DNA from: Inediibacterium massiliense | GTDB taxonomy: Bacteria > Bacillota > Clostridia > Peptostreptococcales > Thermotaleaceae | Assembly: GCF_001282725.1 (NCBI RefSeq) | Contig: NZ_LN876584.1 | Coordinates: 187,122-251,121 of the forward strand | Direction of reading: 5' to 3' | DNA length: 64,000 nt | Shown: positions 18,288 to 27,051 of the stretch, piece by piece | How the letters are laid out: each line of letters starts with the position of its first letter | Numbering within the stretch: the first letter of the stretch is position 1 | Translations under genes and position numbers: made by a program | The notes under the pieces: generated by a model | What the model was told of the DNA's origin: nothing | The model's database searches: none | The model's input: only the letters and a program-made list of their open reading frames with translations

Positions 18288-18544
18288 ATATTTGATGATA
18301 TAATCATTTCAAACTGAATACAAATTACATTTTAGTAAAGTCATAAAAATAAGGAACCATTATTGAGAATTTATGAAAATATAGAAAAAGTGAGAAAATA
18401 TTTAGCATTACACTGTTTGAGCATAGCGAGTTTGTAATGCTATTTTCGATTTTTTCTTCATATTTTCCGAATTTGAAAATTGGTAACATTTTTTATAACT
18501 TTATCTATAATCTATCTTGATCATATTTAATGATATAATCATTT
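18288..18544. repeat. Palindromic dispersed element, copy A, with flanking direct repeats
   Basis: Element at about 18310-18522 (213 bp). Near its ends are AAAGTCATAAAAAT and the complement-like TTTTTTATAACTTT. The centre can fold through AGCATTACA / TGTAATGCT with TGAGCATAGCGAG between. It sits between 22-base direct repeats (18288-18309 and 18523-18544) identical at 21 positions. Copies B, C and D are at 25.6, 42.3 and 55.8 kb. It fills most of the 420-base space between the acetyltransferase and ferritin-like genes. Confidence 0.8.
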
Positions 18545-18586
18545 TTATGCTTTATAAAAAAAATTTATACTTTCATAAACAACAAA

Positions 18587-18605
18587 AGGCACTTAACTTG
18601 TGCCT
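18587..18605 (-). terminator. Terminator downstream of the ferritin-like gene
   Basis: AGGCAC / GTGCCT hairpin, seven-base loop, followed on the minus strand by TTTTGTTGTTT; about 70 bases after the stop. Confidence 0.6.
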
Positions 18606-18672
18606 CCTGCTGTTAACAAACTATTCTTTTAATAAATTCATAAAATCTCGAACACTTATTGAGCATTTGTTT

Positions 18673-19176
18673 TTATTCATCCATTTCATCCATCAAAGTT
18701 TTAAATTTATATAAATGCTTTACCTCTTCTTTAATAAGTCTTTCTAATACTTTACGAGTCAAATCTACTTTTGTATTTTTAAGAACTGCTTCATAAAATA
18801 AAATAGAATCCTTTTCAGCTTGAAGCCCAATATATAATGCTTCTTTTACAGTATATATATTTTCAATTTTATTTAATGTAATACCATTTACATTAAATAT
18901 AGCCGTTTCACTAATGGCTCTGAGAAAAGCTGTAGTAGCTTCATTATATGCACATTCTTTAATCTCATTATTTTCTAATTTTTCAGCTACTCTATTATGA
19001 ATATTTTCAAAAGTTTTCATATGCTCCAATTCTTCTAATGCTAAATATTTAAACATATTTTTTATTTCTTCATCTTCAAATTTTTCTTGTGCACTTTTAT
19101 AAAAATCATATCCTGCTTCTTCAATACCCTTTGCAATCTTTAGTATTTCTAATTCATTTAAATTCCCAATTGCCAT
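18673..19176 (-). CDS. Ferritin-like (rubrerythrin-domain) di-iron protein
   Basis: Four-helix di-iron protein of the rubrerythrin superfamily. Ligand motifs are EEAGYDFY (about 18), EELEHMKTFE (about 48), QAEKDSILFYE (about 118) and EEVKHLYKF (about 150), the usual Glu and ExxH pattern. No C-terminal rubredoxin domain is present, so it is an erythrin-like or YhjR-type protein rather than full rubrerythrin. A likely role is peroxide or iron handling in an anaerobe. It lies 30 bases after dnaB but with its own ribosome site; it may be read through from the gdpP-rplI-dnaB unit. Confidence 0.85.
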   Translation of the reverse strand: MAIGNLNELEILKIAKGIEEAGYDFYKSAQEKFEDEEIKNMFKYLALEELEHMKTFENIHNRVAEKLENNEIKECAYNEATTAFLRAISETAIFNVNGITLNKIENIYTVKEALYIGLQAEKDSILFYEAVLKNTKVDLTRKVLERLIKEEVKHLYKFKTLMDEMDE

Positions 19177-19205
19177 TCTAGCTTCCTCCTCTATTTACTA
19201 ATATT

Positions 19206-20537
19206 TTATTCTCTAAATTTATCAAGATTCGCAAATTTAGTAAATTGTCCAAGCCAAGCCAACTCTACAGTTCCAGTTGAACCATTACGTTGCTTTGCAA
19301 TAATCACTTCTCCTATATTTTTTTTGTCACTATCTGGATGATAATATTCATCCCTATATAAAAACATAACAATATCTGCATCTTGCTCAATAGCTCCTGA
19401 TTCTCTTAAATCAGAAAGAATAGGTCTATGATCTGCTCTCATCTCTGGAGCCCTTGAAAGCTGAGATAAAGCTACTACAGGACAGTCCATTTCTCGAGCT
19501 AACCCCTTTAACGATCTTGAAATAGTAGAAATCTCTTGTTGTCTACTTTCGTTTTTTCCATCTCCAGACATAAGTTGTAGATAATCTATAAGCACCATAT
19601 CTAATCCTTGTTCTATCTTTAACCTTCTACATTTGGCTTTCATTTCCATGACCGTAATTCCTGGCGTATCATCAATAAAAATCTTAGCCTGTGCCAATGG
19701 TCCCATAGCTTTTGCAAGCCTTGGCCATTCATCTTCATTCAAAGTACCTGTCCGAATCTTTTGAATTTCTATATGAGATTCTGCACTAAGCATACGTTGT
19801 ACAAGCTGTTCCTTTGACATCTCAAGACTAAATACAGCAACAGATGCTTCCCCTTTTATAGCTGCATTTTGTGCAACATTTAACGAAAAAGCTGTCTTTC
19901 CCATACTTGGTCTTGCTGCTACCAAAATAAGATCTGATCTTTGAAGTCCACTTGTTTTTCTATCTATATCTGTAAATCCAGTTGTAAGCCCTGTGATTCC
20001 TCCTTTGTTTTGATAAAGCTGCTCAATTTTATCAAAACTTTCTAAAAGTACTTCTTTAATAGGAGCAAATCCTTCTCTAGATTTATTTTGAGAAATATCG
20101 AATATACTTTTTTCTGCCAGATCCAAAATAGAATTAACTTCTTCTTCGCCTTGATATCCTTTTTCAATAATTTCAGAAGAAGCCTTTATAAGTTTCCTAA
20201 GAATGGACTTTTCCTCTACAATTTTAGCATAGTATTTTACATTGGTAGTCGTAGGAACAGCTGAGGATAAACTTGTTAAATAAGTAATGCCTCCAATATT
20301 CTCTAGAGTTTGTCTTTGTGTTAATTCTTCTGATAATGTAACTAAATCTACAGGCTCATCTCTATTGTATAAAGATAAAATGGCATCAAAAATTTCTTTA
20401 TGGGCTTGTTTATAAAAATCTTCTTCTTTAATAATTTCCGATGTCTCTATAATTGCATCCCGATCTAGGATCATAGATCCTAATACGGATTGTTCTGCAT
20501 CTATATTATGAGGTGGAATTTTACCCAAATATTCCAT
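19206..20537 (-). CDS. dnaB: Replicative DNA helicase DnaB
   Basis: Hexameric replicative helicase. The N-terminal DnaB domain starts PPHNIDAEQSVLGSMILD; the RecA-like C-terminal domain has Walker A ARPSMGKTAF, VAVFSLEMS, Walker B-like MVLIDYLQLMSG and the DNA-binding LSDLRESGAIEQDADIV. 443 residues, usual size, no intein. The ATG at 20537 has AGGAGG; the longer frame to 20555 adds six unlikely residues. It lies downstream of rplI as in most Firmicutes. Its loader candidates are the DnaD/DnaC-like pair at 8129-10158. Confidence 0.97.
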   Translation of the reverse strand: MEYLGKIPPHNIDAEQSVLGSMILDRDAIIETSEIIKEEDFYKQAHKEIFDAILSLYNRDEPVDLVTLSEELTQRQTLENIGGITYLTSLSSAVPTTTNVKYYAKIVEEKSILRKLIKASSEIIEKGYQGEEEVNSILDLAEKSIFDISQNKSREGFAPIKEVLLESFDKIEQLYQNKGGITGLTTGFTDIDRKTSGLQRSDLILVAARPSMGKTAFSLNVAQNAAIKGEASVAVFSLEMSKEQLVQRMLSAESHIEIQKIRTGTLNEDEWPRLAKAMGPLAQAKIFIDDTPGITVMEMKAKCRRLKIEQGLDMVLIDYLQLMSGDGKNESRQQEISTISRSLKGLAREMDCPVVALSQLSRAPEMRADHRPILSDLRESGAIEQDADIVMFLYRDEYYHPDSDKKNIGEVIIAKQRNGSTGTVELAWLGQFTKFANLDKFRE

Positions 20538-20559
20538 ATTACTCCTCCTACTCAAAAAA

Positions 20560-20575
20560 GCCAGCTCCTGCTGGC
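20560..20575 (-). terminator. Hairpin between rplI and dnaB
   Basis: GCCAGC / GCTGGC stem with a four-base loop and six T residues on the minus strand. It lies 23 bases before the dnaB start and overlaps its upstream ribosome-site region, so partial attenuation of dnaB relative to rplI is likely. Confidence 0.7.
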
Positions 20576-20582
20576 CTCTTAT

Positions 20583-21029
20583 TTATGCTTCTTTTACTTC
20601 TACACGCATTTTCCCCGTTACTTCAGGATATACCTTTACTTCTACAAATATTGCTCCTAATGATTTAAGTGGTTGATCTAATTGGATTTTTCTTTTATCT
20701 ATTTTAATCTTATGTTGTTTTTGTAATCCATCAGCAATATCCTTTGAAGTAATAGATCCAAATAACTTTCCACCATCACCAGCTTTGCCTGTTAAAGTCA
20801 CTGTTAATTTTGAAATTTTTTCTGCTAGTGCTTTTGCTTCATCTAGTTCTTCTTGCTTTTTCTTTTCCTCATGAGCCTTTTGCATATTTAAAACCTTTAC
20901 ATTTCCTTGTGTAGCTTCTTTTGCAAGTCCTCTTGGAACAAGATAGTTTCTTGCATGCCCATCACTAGCATTCACTACATCACCTTTTTTTCCTAATCCT
21001 TTTACATCTTTTAATAAAATTACTTTCAT
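20583..21029 (-). CDS. rplI: 50S ribosomal protein L9
   Basis: Large-subunit protein, 148 residues. The N-terminal signature [34 protein letters not shown] region is clear (here ...[21 protein letters not shown]), followed by the long helix and the C-terminal domain with [15 protein letters not shown]. The ATG overlaps the gdpP stop (ATGA), indicating translational coupling in a gdpP-rplI-dnaB operon. Confidence 0.97.
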   Translation of the reverse strand: MKVILLKDVKGLGKKGDVVNASDGHARNYLVPRGLAKEATQGNVKVLNMQKAHEEKKKQEELDEAKALAEKISKLTVTLTGKAGDGGKLFGSITSKDIADGLQKQHKIKIDKRKIQLDQPLKSLGAIFVEVKVYPEVTGKMRVEVKEA

Positions 21030-23023
21030 GATTCCTCACCTTCCTCCAAATATTCTTCAATGGCTTTTTCTAACATAGCTGTAGCTTCTTCTACAGTAAT
21101 TCCCATAAGTTGAGTTCCTGCCACTGTTAAGTGGCCTCCTCCTCCAAGTTTTTCAAGTATTAATTGAACACTAATATCTCCAAGGGATCTTCCACTAATA
21201 ATGATTTCGTCATTTTCACGAACACCCAATACAAAAGATGCTGTAATCCCTCTTATATTCAATAACTCATCAGCAGCTTGAGCAACTACTAAAGAGGTGT
21301 TTTCTATTTCTTTGGAACAAATAGACAATGCAATATTTTTTCTTATAGCTTTTGCATTTTTTACTACATCGGCAATAGCCACAAAAGTCTTTAAATCATC
21401 TTGAAATAACTGCCTGACATTTGTTGTATCTGCTCCTACTCTTCTAAGCCAAGAAGCCGCTTCAAATGTTCTTACTCCTGTCTTAAAAGAGAAATTTTTT
21501 GTATCTACACTAATTCCAGCTAATAAAGCTTCCGCTTCTATTTTTTCAATATTTATTTTTTCATCCATATATTGTAATATTTCAGAAACCAACTCACAAG
21601 TAGATGAAGCATAGGGTTCTAGATAAGTAAGTACTGCTTGATCTATAAACTCTGACCCTCGTCTATGATGATCAATTAAAACAATTCTTTGCCCTTTATT
21701 TAAAATCTCTGGACATTGAGTAAAGCTTGGTTTATGGGTATCTACTACAACCAAAAGCGCTTCTTCACTCATTTTACTCATTGCCTCTTCACTTGTAATA
21801 AAATGATAATTTCCTTGTTCTTTGATATGATCCCATAGATTTTTAACTGCTTCGTTCACTCCATCTAAAATAATGTATGCTTCTTTTTCTCTATTTGTGG
21901 CTGCCCTATATACACCTAATGCGGCACCTAGACTATCCATATCTGGAAATTTGTGACCCATAATCACCACAAACTTAGATTGATCTATAAGTTGTCTTAA
22001 AGCATGGGCAATGACCCTTGCTTTTACTTTATTTCTTTTTTCAACAGCCTTTGTTTTTCCTCCATAAAAGTTGAGAGTACTTATCTTTTTTACAACAGCT
22101 TGATCTCCACCTCTACCTAATGCTAAATCCATGGCAGCTTTTGCATATTCATAAAGCTGGCTTAGTGTCTTGCCATTTACTCCTACTCCAATACTTAAAG
22201 TAATGGGAATTTTGTTTCCCATTTGAATTTCTCTCACTTCATCTAAAATAGTAAATTTTTTAGTTTCTAAAATATCTAAGTATTGGTTCTCTACAATCAT
22301 CACATATTGATCCTTTTGATATTGCTTAACAATAGCATTCATCCTAGATCCCCAAATGCTAATTTTTTTGTTAATCTCTGCAACCACTAAAGGTCTATCT
22401 TCTTCTTCTGTATCTTTTAAGACATCATCATAATTATCTACCTGTACAAGCATAACTACAGGTTTTTCTTCATTATATTTTACTTTTAAGTTTTCAAAAT
22501 TGGTATGATCTATAAAGTAGAGCATGATCATATATCTTCCATCATATACTTTAGAGGTTTTTACAATATTATACAATACTTTATAATGTTTTTCTTGTAT
22601 ATCTACTTCAATAATATGATCCTCTTTTTGTTCAAAAATTTCATTCATATGAAGAGAACCAATTAAATCCTCTATACTTTTTTCTAATATATCTTTAGTA
22701 TGAATCATTTCTGAAAATTTGGCATTATACCAGCTAACAGTTCCATCAAATTCAATGACTACTAATGGAATAGGCATATTAAGTACTGCATGCTTTGTAA
22801 CAGAATCCATATTATAAGATAAATCCTCAATATATTTGGTCCATATCTCTTTTCTATTATATTGAATCTTTAAATTATAATAAACAAAATAAATCAGTAA
22901 CAAAACACCTATACTTCCTATGACTAAATTGTAATAAGCAATAATCATAACTAACAAAGTCATAATCCAAAGATGAATTTTTGTATCTGGTATAAATACC
23001 TTGCTAAACCTTTTATTCCCCAT
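21026..23023 (-). CDS. gdpP: Cyclic-di-AMP phosphodiesterase GdpP
   Basis: Membrane-bound enzyme that hydrolyses c-di-AMP. Two N-terminal membrane helices (about 18-50), a PAS-like domain (about 75-155), a degenerate GGDEF domain (about 170-300, not an active cyclase motif) and DHH/DHHA1 domains with [27 protein letters not shown] and the C-terminal [10 protein letters not shown]. 665 residues, normal. The ATG at 23023 has AGGAG eight bases upstream and lies three codons inside an open GTG frame. Expected to influence wall stress, potassium and sporulation through c-di-AMP. Confidence 0.96.
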   Translation of the reverse strand: MGNKRFSKVFIPDTKIHLWIMTLLVMIIAYYNLVIGSIGVLLLIYFVYYNLKIQYNRKEIWTKYIEDLSYNMDSVTKHAVLNMPIPLVVIEFDGTVSWYNAKFSEMIHTKDILEKSIEDLIGSLHMNEIFEQKEDHIIEVDIQEKHYKVLYNIVKTSKVYDGRYMIMLYFIDHTNFENLKVKYNEEKPVVMLVQVDNYDDVLKDTEEEDRPLVVAEINKKISIWGSRMNAIVKQYQKDQYVMIVENQYLDILETKKFTILDEVREIQMGNKIPITLSIGVGVNGKTLSQLYEYAKAAMDLALGRGGDQAVVKKISTLNFYGGKTKAVEKRNKVKARVIAHALRQLIDQSKFVVIMGHKFPDMDSLGAALGVYRAATNREKEAYIILDGVNEAVKNLWDHIKEQGNYHFITSEEAMSKMSEEALLVVVDTHKPSFTQCPEILNKGQRIVLIDHHRRGSEFIDQAVLTYLEPYASSTCELVSEILQYMDEKINIEKIEAEALLAGISVDTKNFSFKTGVRTFEAASWLRRVGADTTNVRQLFQDDLKTFVAIADVVKNAKAIRKNIALSICSKEIENTSLVVAQAADELLNIRGITASFVLGVRENDEIIISGRSLGDISVQLILEKLGGGGHLTVAGTQLMGITVEEATAMLEKAIEEYLEEGEES

Positions 23024-23042
23024 ATAAGGCACTCCTAAAATT

Positions 23043-23996
23043 TTAGTTGCGTGTTTTTAGCTTTCTCAAATCCATAAAGCAATCTATAAAGCCTACGGTT
23101 GCTAATAAAAATATCCCTTTTCCACTAAACAAAATAAGAATATATAACAATATTTTAACAGGTTTGCTCATCTTTAAAGCATGAAAAAAATAACTCATAA
23201 CAGCTATTCCTTGTATAAAGTACACAAGTTGTAAAATCAAGAATACATTTACTACAAGACTTTGATAATTCACAAAGTTAAAATATCTTGTAAGCATAGT
23301 CAGTCCTATAATTAAAAAAGTACCCATTAAAAAGCTCTTTGGAAGTCGCACATATTTTAAAGGAGGCAAAGCTTTTGTCTCATATCCAAGCTTTTTTAAA
23401 ATCTTACAAGTAAGAGTATAGTTTGCAAAAGGAAGTATTGTAGAAGAAATAATAATTGCTCCTGGAATAGTTAACACAAGCATTTGCATACCCATTTCTA
23501 ATGTTTTCTTTAATTGCTCAAGTTGTATCTTTTCCATTCCAACCGTCTCATACATACTCATTTGCATATTCATAGATTGCTCAAAAGCCTCTTTCATCTG
23601 GCTAATCAAATCAATTCCCATAACTTTAGCAGATAATTGAATAGACAAAACCATTCCTATTAAACAAACAAATGTCCCGCCTGCTAAAATTTTTCCTACA
23701 GATGCATCTTTTTTCATAAGATAAGCCATAATGGCAGCAGTTCCTCCCATAAGAATGCTTAAAAATATGGATTCAATGGGTCCTATGAAGCTTCCTGTAA
23801 TCATTGTCCAAATTAAAATGGCTAACCCTATGTAATACATCCCATGTCTTTTTCCTAATATAATAAAAGGAGTAGGAAGAAAAAATATAATAAAAGTCAA
23901 CACAGGGATATAAGTTCCTATAATAGTAAATACACTGATTAATGCGATCAACAAGGATACCTCTACCATAGCCCGTGTCTTATGCTGCATACTCAA
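23043..23996 (-). CDS. DUF2232 membrane protein (YybS-like)
   Basis: Polytopic membrane protein, about eight hydrophobic segments, of the DUF2232/YybS family usually found directly upstream of gdpP, as here (19-base gap). The family resembles ECF-transporter substrate-binding S components, but its substrate is unknown. The start is TTG at 23996 with AGGAG nine bases upstream; the ATG two codons later is too far from that site. A loop at about 125-165 is rich in Met and Gln. Confidence 0.85.
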   Translation of the reverse strand: MSMQHKTRAMVEVSLLIALISVFTIIGTYIPVLTFIIFFLPTPFIILGKRHGMYYIGLAILIWTMITGSFIGPIESIFLSILMGGTAAIMAYLMKKDASVGKILAGGTFVCLIGMVLSIQLSAKVMGIDLISQMKEAFEQSMNMQMSMYETVGMEKIQLEQLKKTLEMGMQMLVLTIPGAIIISSTILPFANYTLTCKILKKLGYETKALPPLKYVRLPKSFLMGTFLIIGLTMLTRYFNFVNYQSLVVNVFLILQLVYFIQGIAVMSYFFHALKMSKPVKILLYILILFSGKGIFLLATVGFIDCFMDLRKLKTRN

Positions 23997-24008
23997 ATAA
24001 TATCACTC

Positions 24009-24332
24009 CTAGCTTCTATTTCTATCTAAATATTGTTTTAAACTAGATAAATCTCCATGCCAGTCTTCTATCTTATGCTTCTCTAATATCCCTAATTTTA
24101 TTTTATCTTCTATACGCATATCTATCCTTGAATAAGAAACGCCTAATCTTCTACCCAAAATATAAGTCACAAAAATAATATTTGCTAGTACATCTACTAA
24201 AGCATCTTGTGATCCCTTTATGCCCCTTACCAATATCTCATAAAGTGATGCAATAGTCATTAACAGCTCACTTTTTAGCCATTCAATGGTTTTTATATTT
24301 CTTGTAATATCTATATTTTCTGGTGGCATCAT
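24009..24332 (-). CDS. MazG-like family protein
   Basis: Small all-helical protein (107 residues) matching the clostridial MazG-like group. It shows a helical core with LYEILVRGIKGSQDALVDVLANIIFVTYILGRRLG, resembling the nucleotide pyrophosphohydrolase fold, though the full EExxE/ExxD metal motif of MazG is not obvious. It probably derives from a nucleotide-hydrolysing enzyme, but activity is uncertain. It sits 12 bases upstream of the yybS-like gene and likely starts that operon; a terminator separates it from rpsR. Confidence 0.7.
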   Translation of the reverse strand: MMPPENIDITRNIKTIEWLKSELLMTIASLYEILVRGIKGSQDALVDVLANIIFVTYILGRRLGVSYSRIDMRIEDKIKLGILEKHKIEDWHGDLSSLKQYLDRNRS

Positions 24333-24456
24333 AAATTTTTCATCCCCCTTTATATATATATTATATCAGATTAAACCTCATTGTATAGATATGGCTCTTT
24401 ATCTTTTATACTCTATTATAATCGTATTTATACAAAAAATTCAAACCTTAAATGCA

Positions 24457-24486
24457 AAAAGAGAAGTGATTCCTCACTTCTCTTTT
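24457..24486 (-). terminator. Terminator of the rpsF-ssb-rpsR operon
   Basis: Strong AAAAGAGAAGTGA / TCACTTCTCTTTT hairpin with a four-base loop, three bases after the rpsR stop. Confidence 0.9.
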
Positions 24487-24488
24487 GA

Positions 24489-24719
24489 TTATTCTGCTGT
24501 ATATGGAAGTAATGCAACTGTTCTTGCTCTTTTGATTGCTACAGTAAGGGCTCTTTGATGTGTTGCACATGTTCCACTGATTCTTCTTGGAAGTATTTTT
24601 CCTCTTTCTGTAACATACTTACCAAGTTTTCTTATATCTTTATAATCAATATGATTTGCTTTGTCTGCACAGAAGCTACATACTCTTTTTTTACGACCTC
24701 TTCTTTTTGGTCTTGCCAT
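24489..24719 (-). CDS. rpsR: 30S ribosomal protein S18
   Basis: 76-residue small-subunit protein with the basic N-terminus [10 protein letters not shown] and the signature [29 protein letters not shown]. It pairs with S6 on the ribosome. The N-terminal CSFCADK keeps a CxxC, while a second CxxC pair is absent. Last gene of the rpsF-ssb-rpsR operon. Confidence 0.97.
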   Translation of the reverse strand: MARPKRRGRKKRVCSFCADKANHIDYKDIRKLGKYVTERGKILPRRISGTCATHQRALTVAIKRARTVALLPYTAE

Positions 24720-24736
24720 TTCATTTCCCTCCTTTT

Positions 24737-25132
24737 CTAGAATGGGATATCATCATCATCTATCTCTTGAAATCCGTCTGGGTCTACTTGTGGAGCATTT
24801 GATCCACCTTGATCGTTTTTATTGCCCCACTCAAGAAATTCTACTCTATCGGCTACAACCTCTGTAGAATATCTTTTTTCGCCAGTTTGTGTTTCATAAT
24901 TATTATTTTGAAGTCTTCCTTGTACGGCTACAAGTCTACCCTTTGCAAGATAATTTGCACAATTTTCACCTGTTTTTCCCCATACAACGATCCTAAAAAA
25001 ATCAGCCATTTTTTCTTGACTAAATGGTCTATCTACTGCTATCGTAAAGGTGGCAATTGCTTTTCCGCTGCCTGCTGTAAATCGAAGCTCCGGATCTTTT
25101 GTAAGTCTTCCAATAAGGATTACTTGATTCAT
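24737..25132 (-). CDS. ssb: Single-stranded DNA-binding protein
   Basis: 131-residue SSB: OB fold starting [19 protein letters not shown], with [30 protein letters not shown], and the acidic protein-interaction tail ending DDDDIPF. The linker is short and Gly/Asn-rich. It lies between rpsF and rpsR, the standard Firmicute order. Confidence 0.97.
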   Translation of the reverse strand: MNQVILIGRLTKDPELRFTAGSGKAIATFTIAVDRPFSQEKMADFFRIVVWGKTGENCANYLAKGRLVAVQGRLQNNNYETQTGEKRYSTEVVADRVEFLEWGNKNDQGGSNAPQVDPDGFQEIDDDDIPF

Positions 25133-25151
25133 GAAAACACCACCTTAAAAT

Positions 25152-25439
25152 TTACTTTTCTTCAAGATTTACGATTAAATGTCTAAGAACAACATCAGAA
25201 ATTCTGAAGTTTCTATCTAACTCTTTAGGTACATCTTTGTCTGCCTTGAAGTTAATGATTATATAGTAGCCTTCGTTTAATTTTTCGATTGGGTAAGCTA
25301 ACTTTCTGTTGCCCCACTCATCTACTTTTTCAATTTCACCATTTTCTTCAATGATGCCTTTGAATTTTTCTACTACTTGATTTCTTTGTTCTTCTTCAAG
25401 ACTTGATTTTAAGATGAACATTACTTCATATTTTCTCAT
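25152..25439 (-). CDS. rpsF: 30S ribosomal protein S6
   Basis: 95-residue ribosomal protein: MRKYEVMFILKSSLEEE N-terminus and RNRKLAYPI-like segment (here WGNRKLAYPIEKLNEGYYII), ending FRISDVVLRHLIV. The ATG has GGGAGGTGG upstream. First gene of its operon, preceded by a structured leader. Confidence 0.97.
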   Translation of the reverse strand: MRKYEVMFILKSSLEEEQRNQVVEKFKGIIEENGEIEKVDEWGNRKLAYPIEKLNEGYYIIINFKADKDVPKELDRNFRISDVVLRHLIVNLEEK

Positions 25440-25444
25440 TATTT

Positions 25445-25500
25445 TCCACCTCCCTATGGACTGATTCGGTCCTGTCTACAGGACAGAGAGTATCATTTCA
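25445..25500 (-). promoter_or_regulatory. Putative S6:S18-binding leader of rpsF mRNA
   Basis: On the minus strand the 5' leader contains hairpin GTCCTGT/ACAGGAC directly followed by CCGAATCAG and GTCC, giving alternative pairing GGAC...GTCC around a CCG-containing loop just before the ribosome site. Autoregulatory rpsF leaders bound by S6:S18 carry a CCG in a loop next to a stem. The match to the consensus is by eye only. Confidence 0.45.
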
Positions 25501-25558
25501 GATTACAATCTCACATCATGGTATTATATCAGTTTATATCATAAATTGCAAGGACAAA

Positions 25559-25698
25559 TAAATATATTATTTATTCTTCAGACTGTTGATAAAGTATATT
25601 ATAGCAAAGTCATAAAAATTAGGAACAATTATTGAAAATTTAGTGACGTTTTTTATGACTTTGTCTACAAGCTAAAGTAAATATATTATTTATTCTTC
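25559..25698. repeat. Palindromic dispersed element, copy B (internally deleted), with perfect 21-bp direct repeats
   Basis: A 98-bp element (25580-25677) starting AGACTGTTGATAAAG and ending CTACAAGCTAAAG. Both arms AAAGTCATAAAAA and TTTTTTATGACTTT are kept, but the central hairpin of copies A, C and D is missing. It is flanked by identical 21-base repeats at 25559-25579 and 25678-25698. The right repeat contains the last codons of the DUF951 gene, so that side is the original target. Confidence 0.85.
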
Positions 25699-25884
25699 TT
25701 TTCTATTTATAATTTTTCTTACTCTTTTTTCAAACTTCACTCTAGGAATCCATACTTGCTTGTCACATCCTACACACCTAATCCTAAAATCCATGCCCGC
25801 TCTCATAATTTCAAACTCATTGCTTCCACAGGGATGATTTTTTTTGACCTGTACCACATCCCCTACTCTTAAATCCATTGGCAT
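25690..25884 (-). CDS. DUF951 family protein
   Basis: 64-residue protein of the DUF951 family, commonly encoded near parB/mscS/ychF in Firmicutes. It has an SH3-like start MDLRVGDVVQVKKNHPCGSNEFEIMR and a CVGC pair. The ATG at 25884 (MPMDLRVG) has AGGGGTG six bases upstream; the longer frame to 25965 overlaps mscS and is unlikely. The role is unknown, perhaps nucleic-acid binding. Its last codons lie inside a direct repeat of element B. Confidence 0.88.
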   Translation of the reverse strand: MPMDLRVGDVVQVKKNHPCGSNEFEIMRAGMDFRIRCVGCDKQVWIPRVKFEKRVRKIINRKEE

Positions 25885-25900
25885 ACAAACACCCCTTGCT

Positions 25901-26764
25901 TTAACTTTTTTGATCAGAAATAACAACTCTCCTTGGATAAGGAATTTCAATTCCTTTTTCATCAAATTTTTCTTTAATTCTTTTTCTTAATTCCCTTTCT
26001 ACAGCCCATTGCTCCATAGGAATAGTTTTTGCAACAATAGAAAGGACTACATCTGACTCACCCAATCTACTTACACCTAATACGTTCGGGCCTTCTACTA
26101 TTTTTTCATTTTCTTTTTTTATCTCTTCACATAAATCCTTTAATACACTTATCGCATGATCAATATTCTGTTCATAAGAAATTCCTACTTCTACTAAGGC
26201 CCTCATATCTCCTCTACATTTATTCGTAACCTTATCAATTGTTCCATTAGGAATAATATGAAGATCTCCATTAAAATCTCTTACTGTAGTTACTCTAAGA
26301 GTCATATCTTCTACAATTCCTGAAAAATTTCCAATTTGTACATAATCCCCAACATGAAATTGATTTTCTAAAAGAATAAAAAATCCTGTAATAATATCTT
26401 TGACCAAGCTTTGAGCTCCAAAGCCTATAGCTAGTCCTCCTATTCCTGCTGCTGCAAGCAATGATGAAATTTTAATTCCTATCATTTCAAGAATAGATGC
26501 AAAGCTAACGAAATAAATAGTATATCGTACAATACTATTTACAATACCTTTTATTGTATTGATCCTTTTTTCTTCTCCCATAATTTTAAATTTGGATCGA
26601 TTATCAAAAAACTTGTCCACAAGCTTTATACAAAATTTTATAGAAATTTCCATAACAATTAAAATTAAAATGATCTTTATAATATTTTCTGTATACTCTC
26701 CTATTTTTTGAGGGTGAGTATATTGATTAAAAATCTTTACGACATGTTCATATATTTTACTCAA
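25901..26764 (-). CDS. Small-conductance mechanosensitive channel (MscS family)
   Basis: Membrane tension-gated channel for osmotic relief, 287 residues. Three membrane segments (about 24-45, 68-88, 92-130), the last with the Gly/Ala-rich pore helix LLAAAGIGGLAIGFGAQSLVKDIITGF. The beta domain contains FHVGDYVQIGNFSGIVEDMTLRVTTVRDFNGDLHIIPNG and an alpha-beta C-terminus follows. YkuT-type length. It is 16 bases upstream of the DUF951 gene, the usual pairing in clostridia. Confidence 0.93.
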   Translation of the reverse strand: MSKIYEHVVKIFNQYTHPQKIGEYTENIIKIILILIVMEISIKFCIKLVDKFFDNRSKFKIMGEEKRINTIKGIVNSIVRYTIYFVSFASILEMIGIKISSLLAAAGIGGLAIGFGAQSLVKDIITGFFILLENQFHVGDYVQIGNFSGIVEDMTLRVTTVRDFNGDLHIIPNGTIDKVTNKCRGDMRALVEVGISYEQNIDHAISVLKDLCEEIKKENEKIVEGPNVLGVSRLGESDVVLSIVAKTIPMEQWAVERELRKRIKEKFDEKGIEIPYPRRVVISDQKS

Positions 26765-26784
26765 GCTTTAGCCTGCTCCTCTCC

Positions 26785-27042
26785 TTACAATTTAGTTATG
26801 ATTTTGTTTTTGCCTCTTTTTTTTATTTTAAATACCTCTACATTCTTTGTGTCTTTTCCTAATTCATTTAATATATCTATTAAATCTTCCTTTGAAAATT
26901 TAATAGATAGGCCACAGCTTGCACTAATCTCTCTTGGTGTTGGAATCGTCTCTACTGAAAAATTTTTCTTTAATTTTATTTCTGTTTGTATAGCATGATG
27001 GGTTGATTCAAAAGAAATCACATAAAATTCTTGACTAAACAT
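26785..27042 (-). CDS. DUF3343 protein (putative Se/S carrier)
   Basis: 85-residue protein of the DUF3343 family, described as a putative selenium/sulfur carrier because it co-occurs with YedF and SelD. It shows TIPTPREISASCGLSIKF, whose conserved Cys could carry the chalcogen. It is adjacent (9 bases) to yedF, so the pair is probably co-translated. Confidence 0.8.
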   Translation of the reverse strand: MFSQEFYVISFESTHHAIQTEIKLKKNFSVETIPTPREISASCGLSIKFSKEDLIDILNELGKDTKNVEVFKIKKRGKNKIITKL

Positions 27043-27051
27043 TCTATTATC

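Noticed and set aside
18380-18450. Central hairpin of element A as an independent small RNA
   Set aside because: The same hairpin recurs in copies C and D inside a larger bounded element; it has no separate promoter or terminator.
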